Assembly (NCBI RefSeq): GCF_026210795.1
Contig: NC_089434.1
Location: 2,790,001-2,854,000 of the forward strand
Direction: 5' to 3'
Length of the DNA stretch: 64,000 nt
Source: Rhizophagus irregularis
Taxonomy: Eukaryota; Glomeromycota; Glomeromycetes; Glomerales; Glomeraceae
Below, in pieces: positions 46,864-62,269 of this stretch. The notes beneath the pieces are model-generated. The model made no database searches. It was not told where the DNA came from and worked only from the letters and a program-made list of their open reading frames with translations. A program made the position numbers and the translations under genes. Each line of letters begins with the position of its first letter. Within the stretch, counting starts at the first letter, position 1.

Positions 46864-47770
46864 ATGGCTTATACCGCAGCACTTGATTTGGATTTGGTAA
46901 ACCAATCAACAATAAAAGTTCAACCTATACAAAACTATCATGAGTTTAGATTATTTTATCAACCACCAAATGATGATAATTTTTATCACGTAACTTTTAA
47001 ACCGATTTTACAACATTCGGAAAATTTGGAAGATGATTACGATTTTGAGTTCTTTTATGGTGGTTATTATGTTGCGTGTAAACTATTTCCACGCTCCTTG
47101 ATTATTGATATATTGAATAAGGAAATTTATGGAATTGATTTCGATGTAAACAACCTGAAATGTAAACATGCACTAATTTTGAAACAAAAGATTAATCTCG
47201 AACAAAGTTTAATTCCTTTTTTACAAGGAAAAGTTTTAAAAAGGTTCGTGTCCTAAAATTTCAAACTTTATTATCACTTTATTTGAATCTTGATTGATTG
47301 ACATCATTATTATTATTAGGGATTTCTCAAGTACCTCAGTAGATCAATTTCTAACTACGCAACCGAACGAACTTGGATTATTTTATCAACCACCAAACGA
47401 CATTAACATTTATAATGTTAATTGTAAAATTACTTTGCAAGATTATCATCAAAATGATGATGATAATTATGATTACGAGTTCTTTTATGAAATTTCAAAT
47501 GATATGAGGCATGTTACATGTAAATTTTTACCACCTTCTTTGGTTATAAGTATATTGAACAAGAAAATTTATGGAATTGATTTTGATGTGAACGACTTGA
47601 AACGCAACCATAAATTAACTTTGCAACAAAAATTAAATCTCGAGCGAAATCTGAAGAAATTATTTCTTTACATTCCTGAGAGAGAAATGAGATCAGATTC
47701 TGATGGAAATAGTACGATTTCTTTTCAAGGAAGTATTGAAAGCAATACGACAAACGGTTTCGATAACTGA
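46864..47770 (+). CDS. Two-repeat FYQPPND / IYGIDFDVN protein, copy 2
   Basis: Exons 46864-47243 and 47320-47770, 276 residues; the 76-bp intron is GT-AG and phase 2, as in copy 1. ATG 46864 is preferred; the four codons before it begin with TTG. Residues about 35-120 and 150-235 are the two copies of the unnamed domain: FYQPPND, a DDYDFEFF/DNYDYEFF acidic segment, a C-K-x-P segment, IYGIDFDVN and a QKxNLE helix. The second repeat and C-tail (RSDSDGN, FQGSIESN) match copy 1 most closely, so the second domain is under more constraint or diverged later. A long T-rich leader precedes it. No targeting signal. The conserved acidic strand and charged helix suggest a protein-binding module, which is inference. 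Confidence 0.75.
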
Positions 47771-51450
<3,680 letters not shown>

Positions 51451-51610
51451 CCCAGTAAATAGTTTTTGTATAAAATTGTACCAAATGGGCTCATCCATAT
51501 ATAATTGGCTCTAGATTGGCTTAAATTTGGGTTATTTTTTGCATAAATATGAGCTAATTTCGAGCCAATGAGCCCGTTTGGTATAAATTATACAAAAACT
51601 ATTTACTGGG
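51451..51610. mobile_element. 160-bp MITE with 3-bp duplication
   Basis: Ends CCCAGTAAATAGTTTTTGTA and its inverse TACAAAAACTATTTACTGGG; the arms extend about 45 bp to an ATGGGCTCAT / ATGAGCCCGT pair. AGA flanks both ends (51448-51450 and 51611-51613). A 3-bp duplication again suits PIF/Harbinger-type MITEs. Confidence 0.8.
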
Positions 51611-51779
51611 AGAAGAAACCACACAAAAAGATTTTGATTCCATTTCCAGTTTGAAGCAAAAAAATATATTCATTTGATAAAGTTTGAATTGATAAAATTG
51701 TTGAAAGAGCAAATAAACAACAAAAAATGATTAAAAAGTTGTAATATATTTTAACTGAACGTTTTAACGTTTAATCCTA

Positions 51780-52620
51780 TTATGGATCATCATATTTCGC
51801 TCTACGAAAAAAAATGCGTCCGGAAAATATTCTGAAATTGTCCAGAATATAATTGTACAAATTCCGGACAAATGAGTGTCCTGAAAACATCCGAAAACGC
51901 GCAAGATTTGGAACATTTTCCGGACATTGATTTTTGTTCGAAATTTGTCCGGATTTGGAATTTGTCCGGAAAAATGATTTTCTGTTCTCTAAAATGATCG
52001 GCAAGTCATTGCTTGCTTTGATTTTTTTATTGTCCAGAATTTGACTGGAATATTTTCTTGTCCAACTACTAGAATTTGTCTGATTTTTTTTGTCACAGAT
52101 TGTCCAAAATGCGTCCAGGATTTTTTGTGTCCAGAATTTGTCCAGTTTTGTCTAACCGAAATTTGTCCTGAATTTTTCATGTCTGGACAAATTCCGGACT
52201 TGAAAAACATATTTTTCATAAATGATTTATGTGGACGTGCAGGAACATGACCTTTTTTCACAAATTATATTTCACTTCTTCCTTCGCGATGTGTTTGAGT
52301 TGCTGGACCTGGCCCTGCTTCAGGATCCTCTTTCAGTTCTAACTTTAGGATCTCTTTCTATCTTGGTCAGTTTGTAGCTAGTATAGCTCTATAAAAAATA
52401 AATGTCCATAAAATACCATCAAAATGTCTGGAAAATATCCAGAAAACATTTGATATGTCTGGAAATTGTCCGGTTTTTTGACACAAACATGATGTTTAAA
52501 ATTTTGATGTTTAGTATAGGCATTCAGGATGTATTCCAGACATAGAAAACTGGACAAATTCCGAACATAGTAAAATTCAAATAATTTGAACTGTACAAAT
52601 TCTGGACATAACAAAATTCC
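51780..52620. repeat. Irregular repeat tract of TGTCCGGA / TTGTCCAGAATT units
   Basis: More than twenty variants of TTGTCC(A/G)GAATTTG and TCCGGACAAATT occur on both strands. Short frames read CPEFVQ and SGQI on one or other strand, but these follow the repeat and have no gene structure. The right part is interrupted near 52260-52380 by ordinary sequence. A further patch of TGGACATTTTCTGGACA lies at 53785-53845, past the hAT element. Confidence 0.7.
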
Positions 52621-52946
52621 TGGATGCTAGTTTCTAAAAAAGGATAAATTAATTTTACAAAAAAATGTAAAAAGCAAGAAACTGACATTCAAAACATACT
52701 AATTAAATTTGCTGAGCAGGCAAAAATACTATATATCTGTGATGTTACTAAATTCTGGACAGACCAGCGTCGCCCCAAGATTTTCACCCCACGTGACCTG
52801 CATAAAATGTCACCCCGCGTCACACCCCACCGTTTTCATTTTTTCATAAGTATTCTGGGGACAGAAAATTTCTAGTGGTGAAAAAAATTATTTTCACGCC
52901 CCTTAAACATCACTGATCACGTGGGGGTAGAATTTTAGGGCGATAC

Positions 52947-53755
52947 CAGAGACCCGGGAAAATTCCATTTTTATAATAAATGAATAAATCAGAATTTTTG
53001 CTGTATTATGGAATTTTTATGATTTTTAACAATTTTATTCCGGCACGTGACAACTAGCCAATCATTATTGCATATTTTATTGACTATATCGTGATAGAAG
53101 TCTAACTAAAAAATGTGATTTTGCAATTTTGTAATATCTATACAGTTTTTGACTAAAAATTATTGTCGTGTCACTAGCGCAACCTAAGTTGGCCTGCATT
53201 AAGATGTAGGCCGGCTAGAATTATCAAATGTTTCTTACTATAATTGGGGGACCGTTAAAGCAGGGTAGAATCACGTGACTTTCGAAATTTTTCTTTTTTT
53301 TAAATAAAACTCTTTATTATATATAAAACCTTCCAAATAAACATATACTAAGTGCATTTTGACCTGTTCTGCAAGTTTACTTAGAGCACAAAATGAGGTT
53401 TAGAACACCGTTTTCGATTTATTCAACTTTTTCAATTTCGTTAAAATTGATCTATCCTTTTTTGGGTATGATCAGCAAAATTCGTTTGCTCATATGTAAA
53501 GTCAAAAACATTGTTCTTTTTCCACTTTTTCTCCCTAAGTAAACTTGTGGAGCAGGCCGAAATACACTTATCTAATGATTTTCAAGTTCACTTTAATTTT
53601 AGTTTATAAAAAATTTATCAAATCATAATAATTTTAAATCACGTGATTCTACCCGCCCCTATAATTGGTAATTTTTTATCGGAATAAAATCGGAATTTTT
53701 TTCGTTATCGTGATAAAAATTTGCGATTTAATATCGGAATAAATCCGGGTCTCTG
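52947..53755. mobile_element. hAT-type element with 8-bp duplication GGCGATAC
   Basis: Ends CAGAGACCCGG and CCGGGTCTCTG. GGCGATAC flanks both sides exactly (52939-52946 and 53756-53763). Subterminal AATCAGAATTTTT and TAAAATCGGAATTTTT blocks are inverted. No transposase; a younger element is nested at 53248-53659. Confidence 0.85.
53248..53659. mobile_element. 412-bp foldback element nested in the hAT element
   Basis: Left end GGGACCGTTAAAGCAGGG followed by TAGAATCACGTGA; right end TCACGTGATTCTACCCGCCC. TATAATTGG is duplicated on both sides (53239-53247 and 53660-53668), a 9-bp duplication of MULE type. Inner arms pair CTGCAAGTTTACTTAG with CTAAGTAAACTTGTGGAG. CACGTG is carried near each end. 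Confidence 0.82.
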
Positions 53756-53861
53756 GGCGATACTGGACAAAACCTGAATGTCACATGTCCTGGACATTTT
53801 CTGGACAATGAAAATGTGCAATTTTTTCCTTTCCGGACACATTTTTTTTATAGGGATTGGC

Positions 53862-53943
53862 TAGAATTAAAATCTAATAAAATACTGACCGGCATTACAT
53901 CATAAATTCACCGTCACCACTGGTGATATTTAGTAACACCCAA
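53862..53943 (-). repeat. Half element of the 43887-44031 MITE family
   Basis: Read on the minus strand it begins TTGGGTGTTACTAAATATCA and matches the 43887 element through ATGATGTAATGCCGG and TATTTTATTAGATTTT up to AATTCTAGCC, where similarity stops. The other arm is missing. Confidence 0.7.
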
Positions 53944-55468
53944 TAAATAAATAGTAATAACTATCAAGTTAATAACACTACTATAGTACAATTAAGTTTA
54001 TAATCTTTTTTTTTGTTTCTTCTCACTTCGTTTTAAATAGGACCCAGAAATATATATACAGGGGTAGGGTACACAGATGCGTCGCCATCATAGTGGAATT
54101 AGACGGAGTAAAGTTTTGATTTGCGTAAAATTTTAGAATTTTTCATCTATAGTTAGGTCATCAAGATTGCGTATTTTTTATCAAAATTTTTATATGTAAA
54201 AAATTAGTTTGCGTATTTTTGACCTAAATTTGGCTAATCTTATATATATAATATATTTACTGTACGTACTTATTTAATTAACCGAATTGTAAGAAATTTC
54301 TAAGGGTTAAAAAGTGAAATTTTAGAAAAATATTATTAAAAAAATGGTAAATTCTATTTTTTCACATTAGTATTTTGTTTTATAAATAATATAGAAGCCA
54401 TGATAAAATAATTAATAATTGCGTATTTTTGCAGGATTTTCAATATCAGGTGTCAATTATGCGTACTACTCATATAAAAAGTCTCTGCGTGAATATTTGC
54501 TATATATGATCGGCAAAATTTGAAAGTTAATTTTTTTACGTATCAAAAAATAAAAATGAGAGATTATAATATTTTTCATATTTCAAATAAAGATAATAAA
54601 TATAAAAATAGTTAAATTTTAATATCAAATTAATTCAAAAACAGATGATATTTACACAATTGATCACTGTAAATAAAAACTTCGGTAAATTCCGACAAAT
54701 AATGACGTAAAATTTATTTAACGATAAAATTTCGGAATTTGAATTCACCACGTATCGTATCTGATTTTGGATATTTGTATGAAAAAAAAGGTATTATTCA
54801 AAATTGATGTTTCCAATTTGTGGTTCTGATAAATCGGTGGAATCTCACGTGCCCTCACGATATTACGGCAGTATTGAAACAATTATTAATTCGGACTTGT
54901 ATTTGATGAGATTTCTGTAGATAATTACTTTAAATTAAAAAAACCTCTCGGATTAAGTATCAAAAGTTAAACCAAACCAAATAAACTCTGAATGAATAAT
55001 ATAAAAATAGTTAAAATTTATATCATCACGTGATTCCTTAATACCAAATACAGAATACAGATTTCGGTTATGTCCGTTAGATATTGGGGAAGAAACTAAA
55101 TAATGACGTAAGGAAGCCAATCAATCATTTTATTAAAATTAAACTTTTTAAATGATAAACATCAGGTACTCATTGGCGAAAAAGGTATTATTCAAGTTTG
55201 ACAATTCCTTCATTGACAGTTAAACATAACCAGATAAACAGCAAGTCTCACGTGACCTTTGGCGAATTTTATTTGAAAAAACAAATGTTTTTTATTCCAA
55301 TCAATAATTTTATGACAGATAACACTTAAAGGTAATGCTAATATGGATATATATATATATCAGGTTTCTAACATTTATTAAACAGGTCTAAATTTCAAAT
55401 ATTTAAAGGGTTCAAAAGAAATTTACAATTTTATTTTTTCATCTTTCATAAAAAAAATTCTTAAAAAA
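53944..55468. other. Intergenic, decayed repeat ends, several CACGTG sites
   Basis: Degraded relatives of the 31153-32733 element ends appear near 54047 and 54500. CACGTG occurs near 54846, 55027 and 55250, the last about 220 bp upstream of the next gene. A GATATATATATATATC stretch at 55347-55362, about 110 bp before the ATG at 55469, could act as a TATA-type promoter. Confidence 0.45.
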
Positions 55469-56401
55469 ATGGAAGTTTTCGAAAAATTTCAATGTGGTTG
55501 TAAATGCGGTTGCTGCTGCGTTTGTGGTTGTAAACAAAATCCTCAGATACTATTTCCAGTAGCGTCTTATCAACCTTACCAAACTATCGTTCAGTCGAAT
55601 GTTGGATATGAAAACCAAAACTTTAGCAGTGAAATCAGTGAAATTGATTTACATGGAATAAATGCTCAAATTAATTTACAAATATATAATGAAATAAATC
55701 GTCATAATAATCATCATATGAATAAAAATAACGAATGGTCAAACGAAACGATCACGACCAACATCAATACAAATTCAAATTTTATTGCAGAATCATTAAA
55801 TCATGATCATCTTAATGGCAGAGCAAATACGAACAAAAGAAAAAAAAAATATAAAAATAACTTAAATAATCCAAATAATCCATATTATAACGTTCGTGCC
55901 GAAAATATTAAAAAAAAGCAATTTACATTCAACTTGTATTGTTTACCTTATGGGGATTTATCACCAAAGATTCCAAGAAAGTAAGTGATGTGTACGTAAG
56001 TCGTAACACAATTTAATTCGTTGCAGCATATCAATAATTATTATTATTTTTGATTTTTTTTTCAAAAATTATTAGGACTGCAGAATTGCGTAGCGCCGGT
56101 TTAATAAAGGGATTAACCATTTCCAATGATGATTTAAATGACAAAATCAAAAATGCGATTGAAGAATTATTCCCATGTTTGAAAGGTAAAACCTGGAGAT
56201 TCTTTCGCTGTAAGACAACATCAGACCTTGAAGTCGCCAACGAACCAGAAATCGGATGGAATGCCGGTGCATTAAAAATGTACAGTAATTACTATAAATT
56301 ATTAAAATTTTTATTTTATTTGGAATTAAAATTTACATTTTATTTAATTTATTAGTATTTCGGGTGTCAGGAAAAAGCTGTATTTAGGAACGATCATTTA
56401 A
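55469..56401 (+). CDS. Three-exon Cys-rich family member, Cys-dense N-terminus
   Basis: Exons 55469-55980, 56076-56279 and 56356-56401, 253 residues; introns of 95 and 76 bp, both GT-AG and phase 2, matching the genes at 4903 and 58929. Residues 9-21 contain eight Cys (FQCGCKCGCCCVCGCK). A long Asn-rich linker follows with a basic KRKKKYKN segment near residue 128, a possible nuclear signal. Exon 1 ends in SPKIPRK, the conserved junction. Exon 2 gives the shared domain: KNAIEELFPCLKGKTWRFFR, then LEVANEPEIGWNAGALK; exon 3 adds RKKLYLG and ends at once, without the tail of the 4903 protein. Unrecognised family. The Cys cluster could bind metal; the rest of the assignment is unknown. It is 2.5 kb from the next member and in the same orientation. 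Confidence 0.75.
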
Positions 56402-58928
56402 AACTATGAATAAAGTAGTACAGTAGTTATTAAAACTCCTTAGTGTTACAATTCACACCAATTCACACACGATGAGCCATCTTGTTTCCTATTTAAGATT
56501 TTGTTCACGTTACCTTTTATCCGTTGAATTTTGCAAAATAATAATTTATGTAAAAAATATATATAAAAAAAATCGTGACAATGTGTTAATAGTAAACAAA
56601 TATTTTCTTTTGTTATTTTGTCATTAATAACTAAACAATAGGTTGAAAAAAGCATTATTTCAAATATTATAGAATTTAAAGAATATCGGTTGAGAAACAT
56701 TATAATAAAAACCGGATTGAAATACGAATGTTTATTTGGCCAAATAAAAAAAATTTATTATCTATTGTTGTACAAGGAAAGTTTTAAACTTTTAATTAAA
56801 TGTGCAGGTTTTCAACGAAACCCCTTTTAAAATGAATATTTTAACGAAGAAAAGCAAGTACATTAAATTCCTTATACTTTATACAATATAACAATATAAT
56901 TAATCTATATTTAGTAAATCTTGAATCATTATAATTATATATTTTGAGAATTCTCTGTTACCGTAGTTATTTTGTATACTTTGTATCAAATTTACAAAGT
57001 AAATATTGTTTTTTATTCCATAAAAAGTAATATTATATAACATTCAACAGGTTTAATTTGAAAATATCAAGATTTAATTGGTGTTTAAAATTTAAATAAA
57101 ATTGCTCAATAAAGATGAGGTCATAGGATATTACAATTATTTACATGCGTATTACGTACGGTTAGTATAAAGAACTGAAAAATAGGGAGATTTAATTTAA
57201 ACAATATTTAATTTTAATCATTTTTCTTTTCGTAACTAAAATGGAAATTATCATAATGCGAAAATATGCAAGGACCCAAAATTCTTGAATGATAATCCAA
57301 ATCAATCTTCATTCCGCCAATAAATCCTTTTATTTCCTCTTATTTCCTTTTTTGGAACTGTTTTTATTTTATAGGGGCGTCGATCATTTTTTATAGATAA
57401 AAAAGATAAAAAAAATTCTTTTTTCATGCTTCTTTAATTCTTTTTAATTCACAATTTTTACTCTTGCAAATTTCCTTTTTTGTAATTTGATCCCTGATTA
57501 ATTAATAATAATAAAAAAAAATAAATTAGAATGTTATGCACTATATAAAAAAAACTCGTTTTAGGTAAAAAAAATTTTTTTTTTTTTAATAACTGATATC
57601 TATTCGGAAAGGACCGAGAAGAGTACAAGATAACATGACTAAGCTAAACTCTTTATTAATAGTAAACGCATAAATTTTCTTTGTTCTGCGTGATTAAAAG
57701 AATATTCTTTGATTTTTTTCTATCTCTATAACAACAACTAATTCATTTTATTGATGATAAATTATTTGACTGAAATTTCACGGCACAACACCAATTATGT
57801 TATATTGTGTAATGCATATTAATATATTAATACTATTTTTATATAAACATTTTGGGTCATTTAGGTGCAAAGTGCCCATAACTGTCTAATTGTCTAATTG
57901 ACAGATAAATGGTGAAACAAAAAAAAAATAACTACAATAACAAAAAATCAATCCATTATTCAAATCGACAAATCGACAGAAGTGTAACACTGATAAGAAT
58001 TTTTAATAAATGTAAATAATAAAAATCATTAGCAGTTATTTCATTTCTTTTAACAGGCAGATAAAAATTCTTTTTTGAGAATATTTAGAATATCTTTGAT
58101 TATTTAATCATCAGAAACGCCTGTTTGTTGGGTAATGTCCGATATTTCGTTTTGAAGAATTGTGAGTCATTCCAGTTTTCAATTTACAAATTTTTATCGA
58201 ACAAATAAAATTCCTCATCAATGACATGCTGTAAATCATGATAAGAGCTGGGAGTGCCTGTGGGAAAAAAATTTTTTGCCTTCATGAATTATGATGCTTA
58301 ATGTGTGACAAGATTGTGGCTAATACGGCAGCATTTGTAAATCTTAATAACGAATGTAAAATTCGTGTAAACAAAAAACTAAGTTTTATTTTGTGTGGCT
58401 CCTTCATAACACCAATAATATTGAGGCTAAATGTAATGTCTTAATGCCCTACGTAAATTGTGTACCATATGATCTCATTTGTTTTTGCTATTATTATTAT
58501 TATTTATTCATAATCTCCTATTCAAATATAAATAATATAAATGCACTAGCCATGTCTATTTGCAAAAAAATAAGAAGAAAAAAAAAATTTATCTGGAAAT
58601 TTTCACGTTATGTTTACTTTTTTTACAACAAGAGTTTAAATATTTTGATAATATGATACGCGCCACAACAGATATGGAATGGCTTGCCAAAAAAATTAAA
58701 AGTCTTTTTACAAATCTTAGTAATCATTAAAATTATTGTTCAGATTTTTCTAATGAACATTTATTTTTTCTTACATCTTTGAAGTATGTGTAGTTTTGAG
58801 CAGATAACTATATAACTATTATTTCACCAAAATTAGCAATAACCTACAATGGAACGTAAGTATTTAAACAGCTTAACAAGTATCAAGAATCTTTTTTTTT
58901 ACCGCTTCATCACTTCACATAAAAAAAA
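56402..58928. other. Intergenic between two paralogues, no gene seen
   Basis: AT-rich, with homopolymer runs near 57570 and no repeated element that I can delimit. A frame at 58393-58656 starts inside ordinary AT-rich DNA, is Ile/Asn/Tyr-biased and unsupported. The 3-prime leader of the next gene is A-rich. Confidence 0.45.
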
Positions 58929-59802
58929 ATGAATAATTGTATATACCCCGATTTATGCAGTTGTGAATATACGATCGTGGCGTACTATATATGTCTTAAG
59001 TGCTGTAAAATAGTATATATACCAACTATACTTTCAAATAATCAAATATACCATAATGGACCAACAGCAGCAACATACTATCCAAATCAAAGTTTTTTAC
59101 CATCAGCCGTGTACCGTCAGGATTTCGCACTAGACGAACTTGAATACACTATGCCAAATATCGTAAACGAACCTGAAGGGCCACAAGCCACATATCCAGC
59201 GATACTAACCACGCCTCAACCATCGTTTACGCCTGCTGTAGATCCTCAACAAAGAAAGGTTACTAAGAATAAAAATAGACACGACCCGTATAATATTCCC
59301 ACTAAAGTTGCACGTAATATTAACAAAAAGAAACCTATTAATTTTGGACTTACTTTTGTCGAAGATATTGAGCAAAAAAGACCCATACCTAAAAAGTATG
59401 GTATTTGTATTTTTCTTGGTTTGTTTGTTTTTTTTAATAAGTTTCCTTACCTTTTTTTATATTAAAATTAGAACCAAAAGGGTAAATCATTGTTTCGAAA
59501 TTGATTCGAGAGACGAAATAAAAAATTCTGTTGAAAATATTTTTCCCAAATTAAAAAATAGGGCCTGGGAATTTCTTAAATGTGAATCATTTAAATTAGT
59601 ACCCGCTAATATCCAATTGACTATTAGCGAATTAGAAGGGTAAAATTTTTAAAAATTAAAATTTTTTTTTTTCTTTACCTGTTATGGAAAATGGAAATTA
59701 ATAAAAATTTATTAATTGTGATATTGTTACATTGTTTTTTTTTTTAGAATTTCCGGTTCTAGGAAGAGATTGTACATAGGTTTAAAAAGTATAAACGCGT
59801 GA
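58929..59802 (+). CDS. Three-exon Cys-rich family member, Pro-rich linker
   Basis: Exons 58929-59395, 59472-59639 and 59748-59802, 229 residues, introns of 76 and 108 bp, both phase 2. N-terminal Cys at 4, 10, 12, 22, 25 and 26 repeat the C-x-C then C-x2-C order of the 4903 protein. The linker is Pro/Tyr/Thr-rich, then basic (KKKPINFGLTFV), ending in PIPKK at the junction. The shared domain reads NIFPKLKNRAWEFLK, then a shortened region without the GW motif, then SGSRKRLYIG and a short tail. Loss of GW is the main difference. Without splicing, exon 1 would read into a hydrophobic stretch (residues 157-178) that is intron, a trap for automatic annotation. Function unknown. Confidence 0.73.
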
Positions 59803-59848
59803 CACAAACTAAGCAGGTTTTCGGAGGTTTATTTTTATTATTATTATA

Positions 59849-60042
59849 TTACCCCGCATCCTGAGAACGCACCTATTATATATTATAATTACCCCGCATC
59901 CTGAGAACGCACCTATTATTATATATCATATTTACCCCGCATCCTGAGAACGCACCTATTATTATATATCATATTTACCCCGCATCCTGAGAACGCACCT
60001 ATTATTATATATCATATTTACCCCGCATCCTGAGAACGCACC
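59849..60042 (+). repeat. Five-unit 43-bp minisatellite
   Basis: ACCCCGCATCCTGAGAACGC starts at 59851, 59891, 59934, 59977 and 60020; the first spacing is 40, the others 43 bp. Units are nearly identical, so the array is young. The GC-richer core contrasts with the TATTATTATATATCATATTT spacer. It starts about 50 bp after the stop codon of the gene ending at 59802, so it may be part of its 3-prime UTR. Confidence 0.9.
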
Positions 60043-60354
60043 AAAATGTCGGAAATGTCCGAAAATCTTGTATAACTAGTACATATTTAGTTTATATATA
60101 TAGTTTTTTTTTATTTTTTAAGTAATTGATAGTTTTGTACAAAAAAAAAAATAACTCTTTATTTGATTATTTCCTTTTTAATAAAAGGTGTATATATATA
60201 TCAAAATGATTTAAACATAAACGTATACGGATTTCTATTTTTGTTTATTTTTGTATTCAATATGGGTCGGTCGGACGGATTTACTTGATTTACCTAAATC
60301 CCATTATAACCGACATTCACGATTATAACCCCGAAACTGAAATACAAAATTAAT

Positions 60355-60555
60355 TCCTTCCGACACTCATTATCCCATATTCATTATCCCGTCATTCATT
60401 ACCCCGACACTCATTTCCCATATTCATTATCCCGACACTCATTATCCCATATTTATTATCCCGACACTCATTATCCCGACACTCATTACCCGACACTCAT
60501 TATCTCATATTTATTATCCCGAAACTCATTATCCCGACACTCATTATCCCAACAC
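60355..60555 (+). repeat. Irregular array of CCCGACACTCATTAT units
   Basis: About twelve copies of CGACACTCATTATCC or CATATTCATTATCC, 14-16 bp each, in direct orientation. An inverted, more diverged set (GTCGGGAT, TTCGGGATTATAAT) at 60855-60930 suggests the two ends of a larger decayed element. Confidence 0.7.
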
Positions 60556-61844
60556 ATACATTATCTGCAAATATTATAAAAATCATTACATAAGAATAAA
60601 AAAAAAAATATTAATTATTGTAATAAAACATTAATTTTTGCAAAACATTATACATATTTAATAATAAATATAAATTTGTTACAAATAAAAACATTAAATT
60701 TAAAAAATTATTATATATTAAATAAAAACATTAATTGTGCAATAAAAACAAAATATATTTTATGCAAAGTATAATAATATAACATTAGAAAAAAAAAAGA
60801 TTTAGATAATTAGTATGGTAATAATTAAATTTCGGAATTTTTGGATCTTCGGGATTATAATTTGTCAGAATTGTGAACGTCGAATTTGTTATAAGTTGGG
60901 ATTCCGATCGTCGGGATTTTGAATGCTCTCGGATTTTTGTGAAATAAACCGGCGTCATAAAAATAAAATAAAAATTTCGTACTACTTACTAGTAAATAAA
61001 ATTTAGAACCATAAATAGTTAATACTAAATAACCTACAGTACCACATGCAACGTTTAATCAGCTTCAAAATATCCACTGCTCGTATCTGGCAAATACCTG
61101 GAAACGGGATTAAACATCACTCCGGTCTATATAGATTTACACGCACGTAATAAACTTTATGGGATTACGTTTTATGAAATCCTGCCGGTATAAACTTTCG
61201 ACGCCCCCAACCTGCCCACCTAAAATAGGAAATTTTTTTGAAATTTTATATATGATCCCCGTGTGTAACCTAAACATAGATTGTTCGAAGTCCTACTTCT
61301 TAAAACATAATGTGCTGAAGAAGCGAAATTAATTGTTTCTTTAAATTATATAAATTGAGAAGTACTTTAACTAAAATTTTTACCATATTCCTCTGTAACT
61401 AAACAATCCTAAATATTACTTTACAAACAAACATTTATCATTTGTGATCTGATCGGGTATTACAATAATTTGTATACTTTACAAATTTACTTATCATTGA
61501 TTGTATGATTGTCTATAATAACCTGAATTAATCATTAATATCATTAATACAGGCCAAAATAGTAAGGTGACACAATTCCAAGGATATTGACACTACGATA
61601 AAACAAGATTTACCATTCAACCATTCAGCAATGAAAGTAACCAATATCATTAGCTCTAGAAGTCCTTTTTTATTAACTTAGATTCCATTAGAAGTTTCCA
61701 AAACTATGGATATGATTTGAATCGTATCACTTACGGTTATTAATAGGTTTCATTACTACGCCATTAAAAGGATACTGAACCAAAAAAATATCTCATTTAT
61801 CTATATTTTATTACATAAAAAGAAATTTTCGTTAGAAACATATT

Positions 61845-62215
61845 CGTAAATGAAAGAAAATAAGATTGAATGTGTGAAATGAAAGAAAAAAAAGATTGAA
61901 TGTGTGAAATGAAAGAAAAATAAGATTGAATGTGTGAAATGAAAGAAAAAAAGATTGAATGTGTGAAATGAAAGAAAAAAAGATTGAATGTGTGAAATGA
62001 AAGAAAAAAAGATTGAATATGTAAATAAAAGAAAAAAATGTAAACGAAAAAAAAAATTGAATGTGTAAAATGAAATGAAAAAAAAAATGAACGTGTAATA
62101 TAGATTTATTTTCCAACTTTTCTATTAAAATGTAAACGAAAAAAAAATTGAATGTGTAAAATGAAAAAAAAATGAGCGTGTAATGTTGATTTATTTTCCA
62201 ACTTTTCTATTTAAG
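61845..62215 (+). repeat. 28-30-bp purine-rich minisatellite and an 80-bp duplication
   Basis: Seven or more units of GATTGAATGTGTGAAATGAA followed by AGAAAAA-type runs fill 61850-62030. From about 62036 a longer unit ending in GATTTATTTTCCAACTTTTC is present twice (ending near 62127 and 62212). The strong purine bias leaves the complementary strand open as a repetitive His/Phe/Ser frame, which I reject as a gene. It lies directly upstream of the kinase gene and may overlap its promoter. Confidence 0.85.
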
Positions 62216-62269
62216 AGTCCTAATTTCACTTTTTTTCTATTTTATTATCCACTTATCCTGAATTAATTC

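Larger units (their letters stand above)
59803..62269. other. Repeat-rich intergenic stretch
   Basis: Holds three tandem arrays (59849-60042, 60355-60555, 61845-62215) and AT-rich filler. GTCGGGATT-type units near 60850-60930 are inverted relatives of the 60355 array. No gene is supported. Confidence 0.5.

Noticed and set aside
51989..52614. Overlapping 70-90-codon frames on both strands with CPEF/SGQ motifs
   Set aside because: They follow the TGTCCGGA-type repeat and exist on both strands at once, as expected for repeats and not genes.
51806..53860. A 2-kb element with AAAAAAATGYGTCCGGAAA ends around the whole repeat tract
   Set aside because: The two ends are similar and inverted, but no target duplication was found and the tract is full of such units, so the pairing may be accidental.
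58393..58656. 87-codon frame before the gene at 58929
   Set aside because: Composition is that of AT-rich intergenic DNA (Ile, Asn, Tyr, Lys) and starts with a non-ATG codon.
59308..59471. Hydrophobic C-terminal tail for the 58929 protein
   Set aside because: The hydrophobic codons lie in intron 1; splicing at 59396-59471 restores the family junction PIPKK-T.
59849..60042. Regular direct repeats that look like a CRISPR array
   Set aside because: Units are contiguous tandem copies with the same spacer each time, in a eukaryotic genome; a minisatellite.
61832..62116. 94-codon minus-strand frame rich in Phe, His and Ser
   Set aside because: It is the complement of a purine-rich minisatellite.
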